From Aspidapion aeneum (taxonomy: Eukaryota; Arthropoda; Insecta; Coleoptera; Brentidae), in contig OY755039.1 in assembly GCA_963576565.1 (NCBI GenBank), forward strand, positions 86,633,207 through 86,697,206: a DNA stretch of 64,000 bases, written 5' to 3'. This document shows, piece by piece, positions 11,874 through 22,951 of the stretch. The position numbers and the translations under genes were made by a program. The notes below the pieces were generated by a model. The model ran no database searches. It worked only from the letters and a program-made list of their open reading frames with translations, and had not been told where the DNA came from. How positions within the stretch are numbered: position 1 is the first letter of the stretch; each line of letters starts with the position of its first letter.

Positions 11874-12271
11874 AGTAGTAGTAGTAGTAGTAGTAGTGGG
11901 GGGGTTGACCCGCAGGTCTGACAAGTAGGCCAGAGTAGGCCCTTTTTGCCATGCCTGTCTGTCCCTTAACCCACTCTCTGCACTTCCCTTTGATGGTCGG
12001 GTAACTCATTGGGCCTTCCTGTTCTCATTACAAAGTCCAGTAAGTCTGCCCATTTGAGCATGTGCAGTTCTTCCTCGCTCAGAGTTGGCGCTCCGAGTGC
12101 CTATTGTCTCATCCTTGCGTAGGCGAGGTGTCTTGATTTCTCTTCTTCCTGTCCACAGGCTGGGCAGGTAGGGTCATTCTCGACTCCTATACGTGTCATG
12201 TGCTTCCTCAACCGGTTATGTCCGGTTAGAGTACCTATCAGCAGTCGGAGGTCTTTTCGTGTCCATCCCAG
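11874..12271 (-). mobile_element. (ACT)n-tailed non-LTR retrotransposon, 3' fragment, copy a
   Basis: A 5'-truncated LINE lies on the minus strand inside the short-unit array. Its 3' tail is not poly(A) but a run of ACT triplets (AGT on the plus strand, 11,871-11,898). The same 16 bp, CGAACATTTCCTTAGT, flank it at 11,858-11,873 and 12,272-12,287, as expected for a target-site duplication; the caveat is that the host array itself is made of such words. The encoded C-terminus is typical of RNase H-bearing LINEs of the R1/I/Loa group. Confidence 0.75.
12101..12268 (-). pseudogene. LINE ORF2 C-terminal zinc-knuckle fragment
   Basis: The minus-strand reading contains a GTLTGHNRLRKH motif followed by a cysteine-histidine motif (CPACG, then EEEKSRHL), which is the arrangement found after the RNase H domain in R1/I/Loa-type ORF2 proteins. 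Only about 55 residues of real LINE protein remain; the upstream codons of the open frame belong to the host array. A stop at 12,101 ends the frame, before the final cysteine pair that is usual in the family. It is a dead fragment. Confidence 0.7.
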
Positions 12272-12725
12272 CGAACATTTCCTTAGTTTTTCCGAAGATT
12301 TTCCGAGTTTTCGTAACATTTCCTTAGTTTTTCCGAACATTTTTCCAGTTTTGCCAATCATTTCTTGAGTTTTTCGAACATATTCCGAGTTTTCCGAACA
12401 TATTCCGAGTTTTCCGAACATCTTCCGAGTTTTACGAACATTTCCCTAGTTTTTCTAAACATTTTCCTAGTTTTTCCGAATATTTTCCGTGTTTCCCGCA
12501 AATTTCCCGAGATTTTTCGATTATTTTCTGATTCTTTCCGTACATTTCCCAAGTTTTTTTGAAGATTTTCTGAGTTTTCGGAACAAGTCTTTCCGAATAT
12601 TTCTCGAGTTTTCCAAACATTTCTCAAGATTTTCCGAACATTTTCCCAGATTTTCCGAAGAGTTTCCGAGTTCTTCCGAACAATTCCCGAGTTTTTTGAA
12701 CATATGAGTTTTTCCGAACAAAAGC

Positions 12726-15636
12726 CATCAATGTTCTGTGAAGTGTGCAGAAAAAAGATGAAGAAGTACACAGTACACAGACCAAATTCTATATATACCG
12801 GGCGGTTTTTTACTAGTTTTTGAAACGTTTTTTATTAATTTTGCCTATAGAACACAAAACAGGCTTTTGACTGATAAATAAAAGATAACAAAAATAACGC
12901 AAATAAAAATTAAGTCTGCAAAAGGTAAAAATTGGACTTCTGAATATCACCTGACATATGTTGTTTAAAGTCACATTAATAAAGGATAAAGTTAACTAAT
13001 GGAGTGCCGGCAAAATGCTTTCACCTTGTTTTAACCTTGCGAAAACTGGGCGATTGATCCTGATGCAAAGTCCCAGTATAAACGAACAAAAAAAAACTAA
13101 GAATTCATCGGTCCTTGATATGACAGAACAAATCTGACTACTGTTTTGGAGTCTGGAAATTATCACTAGGGTAAGTCCACATCAAATCAACCAATTTAAA
13201 AGCATTTTTGAACCTTGAGTTTTTTGATGATGGTGAGTTTTGTGTAGTTATTCCCCGCCTAATAAAAAGTAAAAATACAAATTTTAAAATTTTTTGATTG
13301 CATATTTTTTGTTATGCGTTTCCAAAAATAAAAATATTGACCCATTTTTAGCCTGCATCAGTTTCTTTAAATTTCTATAACTTTTAAACCGTTTAAGATA
13401 ATTAGCTGAAAGTCGCTACCTGTAGAGAACGATTAACAAGCCAAACTTTGGTGTGTTGATAGCCCCATTTCCTAAAAAAAAAAGAACAAAACTATATTTT
13501 TGATGAAATCTCAAAAACGAATTTTTTGTTTTTCTTAATTTTTATGAATTTTTTTCTTAAACTTTTTGTTTACATGTGTGCTAAATTTTACCTTGGGATG
13601 ATAATTGGATCATAGTTAAAAAAAATTATTTATATCTTGATGCATATATTTTTTGATATTTTTAATACTATAAAAATTAATATCTGCATATTTTGTTATG
13701 AGGCATCTTATTTATGTAGCATATATATCATAAAAACGTGGACACCATAGGCATCTGGTTTCGCTACGTTGACAATTAAATAAAGAAACAATTAATTAAA
13801 AAACGTACTTACATAATAACGGGCTCACAAGAATAATTGAGAACCTGTAAATAAATGCCCCCTTTTCGCCCTTTCTCGCTGCAATCTTTGACATTGATGA
13901 AAATAGTTACATTATTTATCTCTTAAACAGTGCTTGCGCGTGAAGTAAAACTTTAGGGGTGCACACCAAAAAATTATTGCAGCCACACCCAACAGATAAC
14001 GCCAAGTTGTCTCAGTGCACTAATTTAAGCTGCACCTTTCACAGCCAACGGCAACCAGCCTAACCAATTACGAGAGTGCTGGCATTATCCATTGCCGCAA
14101 TTGATTCACAAGAGCATGAACCGAAGTAAGGCCCAGATTCTGTGTACTGTGATATTCTATAGTTCGTAATTAGAATGCGACATAACATCAACGGTGAACA
14201 GAATTTGGATCCAGTTAAGCGCGGTGCCGGCGGTAGCCGACCTACGCATTCTCGTTTCAACTCAAATACAAACACATACATACATACATTACATTAATTC
14301 TTAGTTAGTATTCAAGTCTTTGGTGAATTCCATTTAGGGTTTATTAATTAAAGAATGGTCAGATTTTAATATTTTTTTAAGTAAAATTTGGGAGTGTACG
14401 TGCACATGTGCACTTATAGAGGAACCGCCGCTGCTCTTAAAATAGTGGCAAAATCGGCCGTAAGGTAATTATATATCAAAGCTGGCGTATTATTTTGACT
14501 GTTGATTTTTTGTAAAAAACAAAAGTTGCGTAAACATGGCGTTTCGTAGCGTGTTTTCTCAGTCTGGCTTTGCAACGTATCTGTTCTGAAAATTAATTTG
14601 ACTTTACGTAGTTACCGAAATCGAAATGGTAGATTGAAAATCGAAAAAAAATTGGTTGGTATTTTCCACTTAATGCAACCCCCATGATGACCAAAATCAT
14701 CCCACGATAATGAGAAATTCCAGAAATGTAACAGAGTGAATGTGTAATCTTAACTTAGGCGTCGAAATAAGTAAGTGAAAATGACTAAAAACTTTTGAAA
14801 TAGTATAATTCCAGTCACGGCTAATTTATAGGTAAAATAATAAAGTAAGGGAATTTTTGTCAAATAGTTATATTTAAGGTAAAATAAAAGAATTTTGAAC
14901 AACATTAATTCACAAAAATAAATTTTTAAATAGGAACCCACTGTCATCCCATGATAAAACTTGGCCTACATGTAAATAAATAGTCTAGAAAACAAATATA
15001 AAAAAAATTTACAAAATAAAAAATCCGTTTTTAAACTGCAACAAAAATAAATTTTGCGGTGAGACCCCTGCATTTTTTTTAGAAGAATGATGCCACTAGG
15101 CATACCATAATTAAGCTTGTAGACCTATAAGATCACACAGTAACTTTTACCTCGATATGCCCAAGACTTTATGAATAACAAGGGTTTAAAGAAATCAAGT
15201 CAGTGCTAAAAAAGACGATATTAAGCATTAAAAAAAATTAATAACTCAAAAACTAGACTGCTAAAAAATCTAAAATTTTGTATTTTTACTTCTTTCTACT
15301 TGGTAAAGAATTTGACAAAAAATTATGAAAATCAAGTCTATCTATATGGACTACCCACTAGTAATACCACTAGAGGTTAAACTATTTCAGGAACTTTTTT
15401 CGAGCTAATGAATTTTTGAAAATATTCATTAGCAAGAAAAATTTTACGGATTTAATTTAACCTCGCGTGGTATTCGGTACGAAAATTCCATATCAAATTG
15501 AATAGATTTAAAATGTATTTTTTGACTCACATCAATGCCAATTTTTTCTTCGACAAGACACCAGCAAAACATAGCCAGTTTTGATTAACTTAATTATTTA
15601 GTTACTATGGTAACTAATGTTCTGTCATTCTACCTA
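12726..15636. other. Non-coding interval with a dispersed repeat
   Basis: The part 12,775-13,035 is a dispersed repeat; a second copy occurs at 40,030-40,247, where it hosts a hAT insertion (shared words: TTAATTTTGCCTATA, GATAAATAAA, AAAGGATAAAGTTA). A (CATA)n microsatellite lies at 14,272-14,290. No gene is supported in the remainder, which is AT-rich; small ORFs such as that at 14,060-14,281 lack recognisable domains. Confidence 0.4.
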
Positions 15637-15660
15637 CCTAAATTAAAGGGTGTGTCTAAA

Positions 15661-17945
15661 ATATTGACCGGGCACTCAATTAAGGACCACGTACTTCTAG
15701 TAATGTGATTGTAATGAAATTAGGCATACAAGTTCGTGAAGTTAATACGACCATTCGGTAAAAATTTTAGCCCCCCAAGTCCCCCATAAGGGAGCTAGGG
15801 CAAAAAAATCGCATTGACCATAGTTTTTCTGAAGGACCAGGCACTTCTAATAATGGAGTTGTAATGAAATTTGGCATACAAGTTCGTAAAGTTAGTACGA
15901 CCATTCGGTGAAAATTTTAGCCCTCCACGGCCCCACATAAGGGAGCTAGGGCAAAAAAATCGCATTGACCATACTTTTACTGAAGGACCAGGCACTTCTA
16001 ATAATGGTGTTGTAATGAAATTTGGCATACAAGTTCGCAAAGTTAGTGCGACCATTCGGTGAAAATTTTAGCCCTCCATGGCCCCCCATAAGAGAGCTAT
16101 GGCGTGGTCCTTATTTTAGTTGCTCTGATTGAAAACGCACTTCTAATGATGTGGTTGTAATGAAATTTTGCATGCACGTTCATAAGGTGTAAAAACTTTT
16201 CAGTGAAAATTTTAGCCACCCACGGCCCCCCATAAGAGAGTTAGGGCGTGGTCCTTATTTTAGTTGCTCTGATTGACAACGCACTTCTAAAAATGTGGTT
16301 GTAATGAAATTTAGCATGCACGTTCATAAGGTTAAAAAAACTATTCAGTGAAAATTTCATCCCCCCACCACTCACCATAAGGGAGCTAGGGCGTGGTCTT
16401 TATTTTAGTTGCTCTGATTGAAAACGCATTTCTAATAATGTGGTTGTAATGAAATTTAGCATGGACGTTCATAAGGTTAAAGAAACTATTCAGTGAAAGT
16501 TTTAGCCCCCCACCACCCACCATGAGGGAGCTAGAGCGTGGTCCTTATTTTAGTTGCTCTGATTGATCGCGCACTTCTAATAATGTGGTTGTAATGAAAT
16601 TTAACATGCACGTTCATAAGGTTAAAAAAACTATTCAGTGAAAATTTTAGCCCCCCACCACTCACCATAAGGGGGCTAGGGCGTGGTCCTTATTTTAGTT
16701 GCTCTGATTGACAACGCACTTCTAATGATGTAGTTGTAGTGAAATTTAGCATGCACGTTCATAAGGTTAAAAAAACTAATCAGTGAAAATTTTAGCCCCC
16801 CACCACTCACCATAAGGGAGCTAGGGCGTGGTCCTTATTTTAGTTGCTCTGATTGATAACGCACTTCTAATGATGTGGTTGTAATGAAATTTAGCATGGA
16901 CGTTCACAGGGTTAAAGAAACTATTCAGTAAAAGTTTTAGCCCCCCACCACCCACTATAAGGGAGCTAGAGCGTGGTCCTTATTTTAGTGTCTCTGATTG
17001 ACCGAGCACTTCTAATAATGTGGTTGTACAAAAATTTAGCACGCACGTTCATAAGGCTAAGAAAACTATTCAGTGAAAATTTTAGCCATCCACCACCCAC
17101 TATAAGGGAGCTAGGGCCTGGTCCTTATTTTAGTTGCTCTGATTAACAACGTATTTCTAATAATGTGGTTGTGATGAAATTTAGCATGCACGTTCATAAG
17201 GTTAAAAAACTATTCGGTGAAAGTTTTAGCCCCCCACCACCCACAATGAGGGAGCTAGAGCGTGGTCCTTATTTTAGTGTCTCTGATTGACCGAGCACTT
17301 CTAATAATGTGATTGTAATGAAATTTAGTATGCACGTTGATAAGGATAAAAAAACTATTCAGTGAAAATTTTAGCCCCCCACCACTCACCATAAGGGAGC
17401 TAGGGCGTGGTCCTTATTTTAGTTGCTCTGATTGATCGCGCACTTCTAATAATGTGGTTGTTGGAAATTTAGCATGCACGTTCATAAGGTTAAAAAAACT
17501 ATTCAGTGAAAATTTTAGCCATCCACCACCCACTATAAGGGAGCTAAAGCGTGGTCCTTATTTTAGTTGCTCTGATTGAAAACGCACTTCTAATAATGTG
17601 GTTGTAATGAAATTTACCACGCACGTTCATAAGGTTAAGAAAACTATTCCGTGAAAATTTTAGCCCCCCACCACCCACCATGAGGGAACTAGAGCGTGGT
17701 CCTTATTTTAGTGTCTGTGATTGACCGAGCACTTCTAATAATGTGGTTGTAATGAAATTTAGCATGGAAGTTCATAAGGTTAAAAAACTATTCAGTGAAA
17801 ATTTTAGCCCCACACCACCCACCACCCACGAGCTAGGGCGTGGTCCTTATTTTAGTGTCTCTGATTGACCACGCACTTCTTATAATTTGGTTGTAATGAA
17901 ATTTAACATACAAGTTCGTGAGGTAAATTGGGTAAAAATTTTAGC
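15661..17945 (+). repeat. Left arm: about 15 tandem units of 145 bp
   Basis: The CGTGGTCC word recurs at 16,102, 16,246, 16,391, 16,536, 16,681, 16,826, 16,971, 17,115, 17,260, 17,405, 17,549, 17,694 and 17,838: steps of 144-145 bp with hardly any drift. Two unit variants (ending TTGCTCTGATTGA or GTCTCTGATTGACCGAGC) are interspersed. The first two or three units (15,690-16,100) are the terminal variant of about 150 bp. Confidence 0.93.
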
Positions 17946-18244
17946 TAAATGTTAAATGTTAATAAATGCATTTTAAGCCAGATTCACCTAAAACTGTAGG
18001 CAATAATACATTAAGTGCTTAATTTGCTTATAATCTTTAAAAAACTTTAAATAACCAAAAATGTATCTAAAACCGCAAAACAATGCTTTGTTTACCACCC
18101 AAGGCTGAAAATAATCACGTGACCCAAAATGATCGATTGAACTGACTACGACTAACCACGACCACCGATATTAAAGGCCCGGAATCGAATTTTTAGGGGC
18201 TCCTAATTTAATAATTTTGATAAAATTGTGTGATAGCATCAGAC

Positions 18245-19254
18245 GGGCTCTGCAACGAAATAGCGCCTGTATAAATAACGCTTTTCAAAACAGCGCGTAT
18301 CAAAATGCCGTATATTCATAATAGCGCCAATATCAGAATGGCGCGTGTACAAAATTGCACATATCAAAATAGCGCATGTATAAAATAGCGCCTCTTAAAA
18401 TAGCGCGTGTTTTAAATGGCGCGTATCAGGTCTGCTTAGGTATATTTACACCTAAATAGTTTGCCAAACTTAACACAACTCATATAGTTCGACTATATTT
18501 TTTGAAAAACACAACTTCCCTGACTTCTTTCCGGGGATCCTAGCGGGTGGCATATTTGTAAACGACGTCCATGATTGCGATTCGGTTGTAGCTCGAACGC
18601 TGCCGTAACCGTGTCAATGAAGCCCTATTCTACATTGACACGGTTCGGTTACGTTGGCGATCGATTGACAACGGTTAGGTTTCACATTCTCTAGGATCCC
18701 GGGAAAGAGTTCAGGAGAGTATGTTTTAAAAAAATATATGTATGTTAGAAATTTACGAATTCTTTCTTAAGAAAGATTGTGGTTCTGAAATCCAGACTGA
18801 TTTTTAACGAACATTTTTGCGATCACGGGTGTTAGTTACCCAAGCGATTTACCATATCGTCTGCTATTTACCAGAGATGTTCGGGCGAAAGCCGACTGGC
18901 GATCCTGAGTGTTGTATACAAATATGCTAGCGGGTGTGTGTAACCAAACCAAAACATTTTTTTTGATTTTGTTTTATTTAGCCCCCTGTCCTCATTTTGG
19001 GAGGTCGAAATTGGTGTGTCCTTAGCTTTGTCAATTGATCGCCAACATATTCTAATCGGTCCAGATACCACCTGACTTTTTTCACCTAAAAAAATGTCTC
19101 CAATGTCCCGCTATTTTAAACACCCGTCATTTTTAGACGTGCTATTTTGATACGCTCTGTTTGGAACATGCGCTGTTTTAAACGCGCCCTGTTTTGAATT
19201 AGCTTAAATGAACGCGCTATTTTGATACGCGCTATTTCGTAACGGAACCGAGCC
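18245..19254. mobile_element. Inverted-repeat transposon with AAAATAGCGCG subterminal arrays, 8-bp duplication
   Basis: Ends are GGCTCTGCAACGAAATAGCGC at the left and its near inverse (GCGCTATTTCGTAACGGAAC, then CGAGCC) at the right. The flanks CATCAGAC (18,237-18,244) and TATCAGAC (19,255-19,262) agree at seven of eight bases, as in hAT-type insertions. Inside each end lies an array of about ten short units combining AAAATA with a GCGC core (18,255-18,430 and, inverted, 19,100-19,240). A smaller palindromic element (18,504-18,735) sits in the middle. No transposase is present. It is nested in the foldback element. Confidence 0.75.
18504..18735. repeat. Small palindromic element (TTCCCTGACTTCTTTCC type)
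   Basis: The left end (ACTTCCCTGACTTCTTTCC then GGGGATCCTAG) is mirrored at the right (CTAGGATCCCGGGAAAGA then TTCAGGAGAG). The inner arms mirror too (CCGTGTCAATG against CATTGACACGG). Related arms occur at 58,770-58,830, 58,890-58,936 and 59,000-59,050 inside another hairpin transposon, so the family associates with such elements. Confidence 0.65.
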
Positions 19255-19639
19255 TATCAGACTTTTTTATCACCCTATTTGATTGCATCGATTGCCTCTG
19301 GTTTGGTGGCTTTCATTTACCATTCTGTACGTCAGAGTTAAACTATGACAACTTCCCATTTCTTTTTTTTATGAGACATTTAAGAAAAGGTTTTTCTGTT
19401 TGCACACATGAAGTTGTCATATTATAGGATACGGTAGATATAGCCTAGGACAAAACTAAAATCATAAAACTTCTTTTTGAAAACACAAAGAAAATAAATG
19501 GATCCATGACGGATCTGATACCTTCCTAACCCATTAGCACACTCCAAGAAAAGTCCATGCTATATCAACCTTAAAAACAGTTTCTTTTAAATATATCCAA
19601 CCAAACCAAGTTTTTGGTTATAACACAAATTTTTTAAAA

Positions 19640-20045
19640 AAATGTGCGATACAATGTTCCGAAAACCGCATATTGAGGCGATGAGCCGTTAAAAAGTTAG
19701 CATTTTGTAAATCTTTTAACTGTCAAAAAACTGTTAAAACAGTTACAGTATCGAATACTATTTTACCTAAAAATTTAATGAAAATCGGTTGGGCGGTTTA
19801 GGAGCTATCATGTTACGGACAGAGTTACATACATACACACTCAACATACATACATACATAAGCTCCTAAACCGCTAAACCGATTTTCATAAAATTTTCAG
19901 GTTAAATAGTCCTCGACACTAACGAGCTGATTAGATTTTCGTCAAAATCCATTAGGCCTAATGACAGGTTTTTGACAATTAAAATTTTTTAAAATGCTAA
20001 CTTTTTAACAGAGCATCGCATCAATATGCGGTTTTCGGAATATAG
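19640..20045. repeat. Head-to-head palindrome of a dispersed repeat (family A)
   Basis: CCGAAAACCGCATATTGA at 19,660 is mirrored by TCAATATGCGGTTTTCGG at 20,021; GGTTTAGGAGCT and CCGATTTTCAT arms mirror each other around a CATACATACA centre near 19,835-19,860. The arms are the same sequence as the family-A elements at 25,317-25,788 and 60,487-60,979. Confidence 0.75.
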
Positions 20046-21430
20046 TAGACTGCATTCTGTAGTATTTTCATTACAATCACATTATTAGAAGTCCTCGGTC
20101 AATCAGAGACACTAAAATAAGGACCACGCTCTAGCTCCCTTATATTGGGTGGTGGGGGGTTAAAACTTTCACTGAATAGTTTCTTTAACCCTATGAACGT
20201 CCATGCTATAAATTTCATTACAACCACATTATTAGGAGTGCCTTTTCAATCAGAGCAACTAAAATAAGGACCACGCCCTAGCTCCCTTATGGTGAGCGGT
20301 GGAGGGCTAAAATTTTTACTGAATAGTTTTTTTAACGTTATGAACGTGCATGCTAAATTTTACTACAACCACATCATTAGAAGTGCGTTGTCAATCAAAG
20401 CAACTAAAATAAGGACCACGTTCTAGCTCCCTTATGGTGAGTGGTGGGGGCTAAAATTTTCACTGAATAGTTTTTTTAACCTTATGAACGTGCATGCTAA
20501 ATTTCACAACAACCACATCATTAGAAGTGCGGTGTCAATCAAAGCAACTAACATAAGGACCACGTTCTAGCTCCCTTATAGTGGGTGGTGGGGGGCTAAA
20601 ACTTTCACTGAATAGTTTCTTTAACCCAATGAACGTCCATGCTAAATTTCATTACAGCCACATTATTAGAAGTGCGTTTTCAATCAGAGTAACTAAAATA
20701 AGGACCACGCCCTAGCTCCCTTATGGTGGGTGGTGGGGGGCTAAAAATTTCACTGAATAGTGTTTTTAACCTTATCAACGTGCATGCTAAATTATATTAC
20801 AATCACATTATTAGAAGTCCTCGGTCAATCAGAGACACTAAAATAAGGACCACGCTCTAGCTCCCTCATGGTGGGTGGTGGGGGGCTAAAATTTTCACGG
20901 AATAGTTTTCTTAACCTAATGAACGTGCATGCTAAATTTCATTACAACCACATTATTAGAAGTGCTCGGTCAATCAGAGACACTAAAATAAGGACCACGC
21001 TCTACCTCCCTTATAGTGGGTGGTGGGGAGCTAAAACTTTCACTGAATAATTTCTTTAACCCTATGAACGTCCATGCTAAATTTCATTACAACTACATTA
21101 TTAGAAGTGCGTTTTCAATCAGAGCAACTAAAATAAGGACCACGCCCTAGGTCTCTTATGGGGGGCCGTGGGGGGCTAAAATTTTTACCGAATCGTCGCA
21201 CTAACTTTGCGAACTTGTATGCCAAATTTCATTACCACTCCATTATTAGAAGTGCCTGGTCCTTCAGTAAAAGTATGGTCAATGCGATTTTTTTGCCCTA
21301 GCTCCCTTATGGGGGGACTTGAGGGGCTAAAATTTTTACCGAATGGTTGTATTAACTTCACAAACTTGTATGCCAAATTTCATTACAATCACATTACTAG
21401 AAGTGCGCGGTCCTTAATTGAGTGACCGGT
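20046..21430 (-). repeat. Right arm: about nine inverted units of 145 bp
   Basis: The array is the reverse complement of the left arm. The word GGACCACGC recurs about every 145 bp, and the last units (21,180-21,420) are the terminal variant with GGTCAATGCGATTTTTTTGCC. Fewer units than the left arm (about nine against fifteen) indicates unequal exchange or slippage after formation. Units mostly differ by scattered substitutions. Confidence 0.92.
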
Positions 21431-21458
21431 CAATATTTTAGAACCTTCCTAAATTAAA

Positions 21459-22926
21459 AACTAAAAACTGATTTATTATTTTTATGAATACAATACAAGA
21501 AAAGTTCAATTTTTTTTCTTTATTTCTTTTTCATATACTTACTTTCATGAACAAATTTAGATTCTTCGTAGTATTAGCAACAATTAGATTAATTTCTACT
21601 TTTTGCAGTTTCATGGAAATACCAGTTCAGAATGTAAAATATTTTATTCTCTTATTTTATATCAATTTTGGGTTACTACAAGTGGTAGAAAATTATAATT
21701 TTATCAATTTTTACATAGGTACTTAGATAAATTTAGTGCGCATTGCAGTTTGGGCAGCAATGGCTTCTCAGCCTTTTAGATGTTAGTTGCTACTTATTGT
21801 AGTAAGACAGAAATATCATTTTACTAGAAAGAATAGCATAATTTTTAAGTTTTTAATAGTTTTGAGCAACTAAAAGTGGTAGAAAATAAAAAATGTATTA
21901 GTTTTTCATATAGGTACATTAACACGTTCAGATCGTTCGCAGTTTCTTCACCAATGGATTGTTAGCATATATGTTGTTGATTTCTACTCACTGTAGTAAG
22001 TAACACAAAAATATATTTTTACGATATAAAATATTATATCTTTCCTTTTATAGTTACTTGTGGCTACATACTACACGTGGTAAAAAATTATAATTTTTAC
22101 GAATTTTTATAATAATTTTTATACATGTACAGATTTAGTTTGTGTCACAGTTTCGCCAGCAATTTTAGCCATATAATTTGCTGATATCTACTTGTAGTTG
22201 TACGGAAATAACATTTTAAGACTCAACAAAGTACATTATTCAATTTTGCATAAGTTTTGTGTTACTACAAATGGTAGAAAATTGCTTTTTTGCGTTTTTA
22301 TCAATATTCATGCAGCGCAAAAATGGTGAATAAAATCGTGTCCAATACCTACTAGATAGATATTAATTCATTCCATTTAAAGTCCACCTTTTTTGTCTTT
22401 AACAAGACAGGAGGTCGAAAGGAGGTGTCCGACGATTTAATTCGCTGTTGGGTACCCACGAGGAAAAAATTTCAACTAAAATTTGTGCGTTGCTATGGTG
22501 ATATGTCAAAAAAACACATTTTCATAGGTTAAAAAATACTATAAACAACAAGTGAAATTATAGAAAGAAAAATAAGAAAAACGTTTCGGCCGGGGAAAAC
22601 TTTTTTCTTATTTTTCTTTCTTTAATTTCACTTGTTGTTCATAGTTTTAGGTCCTTGCATTGTTTACAATTTGGTTTTTGATAATTATATTGGCAAATCG
22701 CTCATTTTGCGATCAGAAATTTTAACACACCAAAAGGTGATCTCATGCTTTCAGACGTTGATTATTTACGTCTAATTTGAGTTGTCATACCTTTGACAGT
22801 GGGAAAGAAGAATTTAGAGAGATCAGTTGGATGACTTGGTCGAGTTAATACCCTGAGGGTGTCTCGTTCTTGTATTGAGACACCGCGGCCTGCATAGATG
22901 GAAGGTGTCCGAAAAATTTATGTATG
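21459..22926. other. Non-coding interval with short repeats
   Basis: AT-rich sequence with a repeated ACTACAAGTGGTAGAAAAT word near 21,675, 21,870, 22,070 and 22,265 (imperfect units of about 200 bp). At 22,530-22,680 a segment with AACAAGTGAAATTA is followed by its inverse (TAATTTCACTTGTTGTT), and the latter is repeated directly at 22,950-23,025. No protein-coding region is supported. Confidence 0.4.
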
Positions 22927-22951
22927 GCTTCGGTAGTTCAGTGGTAGAATG
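22927..22951 (+). pseudogene. tRNA-Gly-like 5' half (25 nt)
   Basis: The 25 bases GCTTCGGTAGTTCAGTGG then TAGAATG fit the acceptor strand, D-arm and box A of eukaryotic tRNA-Gly, with about two differences. The match stops before the anticodon, where a repeat (TTTCTTTCTTTAATTTCAC) begins. There is no 3' half nearby. It may be a broken tRNA gene or the head of a tRNA-derived SINE cut by another insertion. Confidence 0.5.

Larger units (their letters stand above)
11623..12725. repeat. Degenerate short tandem array, part 2 (CCGAACATTTCCCGAGTTTT)
   Basis: Roughly 21-30-bp imperfect units with CCGAACATTT and CCGAGTTTT words fill the interval on both sides of a LINE insertion at 11,874-12,271. Because the repeat has few stop codons in some frames, it gives ORFs of up to 137 codons on the minus strand rich in Asn, Lys, Arg and Glu; they track the repeat and show no domain, so they are not called as genes. 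Confidence 0.75.
15648..21447. mobile_element. Foldback-type DNA transposon, 5.8 kb, flanked by an 11-bp duplication
   Basis: The identical 11 bp CCTAAATTAAA lie at 15,637-15,647 and 21,448-21,458. Inside them the ends are inverted copies (TCTAAAATATTGACCGG, then CACTCAATTAAGGACC). Both arms are arrays of a 145-bp unit, in opposite orientation: 15,661-17,945 and 20,046-21,430. In both arms the outermost units carry a different segment (AAAATCGCATTGACC) from the inner units (GTCCTTATTTTAGT), so the arms mirror each other in unit order too. The 2.1-kb centre holds two further elements and no transposase. Structure resembles foldback elements; a duplication of 9-11 bp is typical of Mutator-like elements, which is an inference only. 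Confidence 0.82.

Noticed and set aside
12358..12771. 137-codon minus-strand ORF
   Set aside because: It consists only of the 21-30-bp array, with shifting ORFs in several frames and no domain.
15795..16062. Mirror-image ORFs of 63-86 codons in both arms of the foldback element
   Set aside because: They occur only in the terminal unit variant, on both strands and in both arms, as expected from the repeat.
16102..17838. Regularly spaced repeats that might suggest a CRISPR array
   Set aside because: The whole 145-bp unit is conserved with no variable spacers, the sequence is eukaryotic, and the array is an arm of a foldback element.
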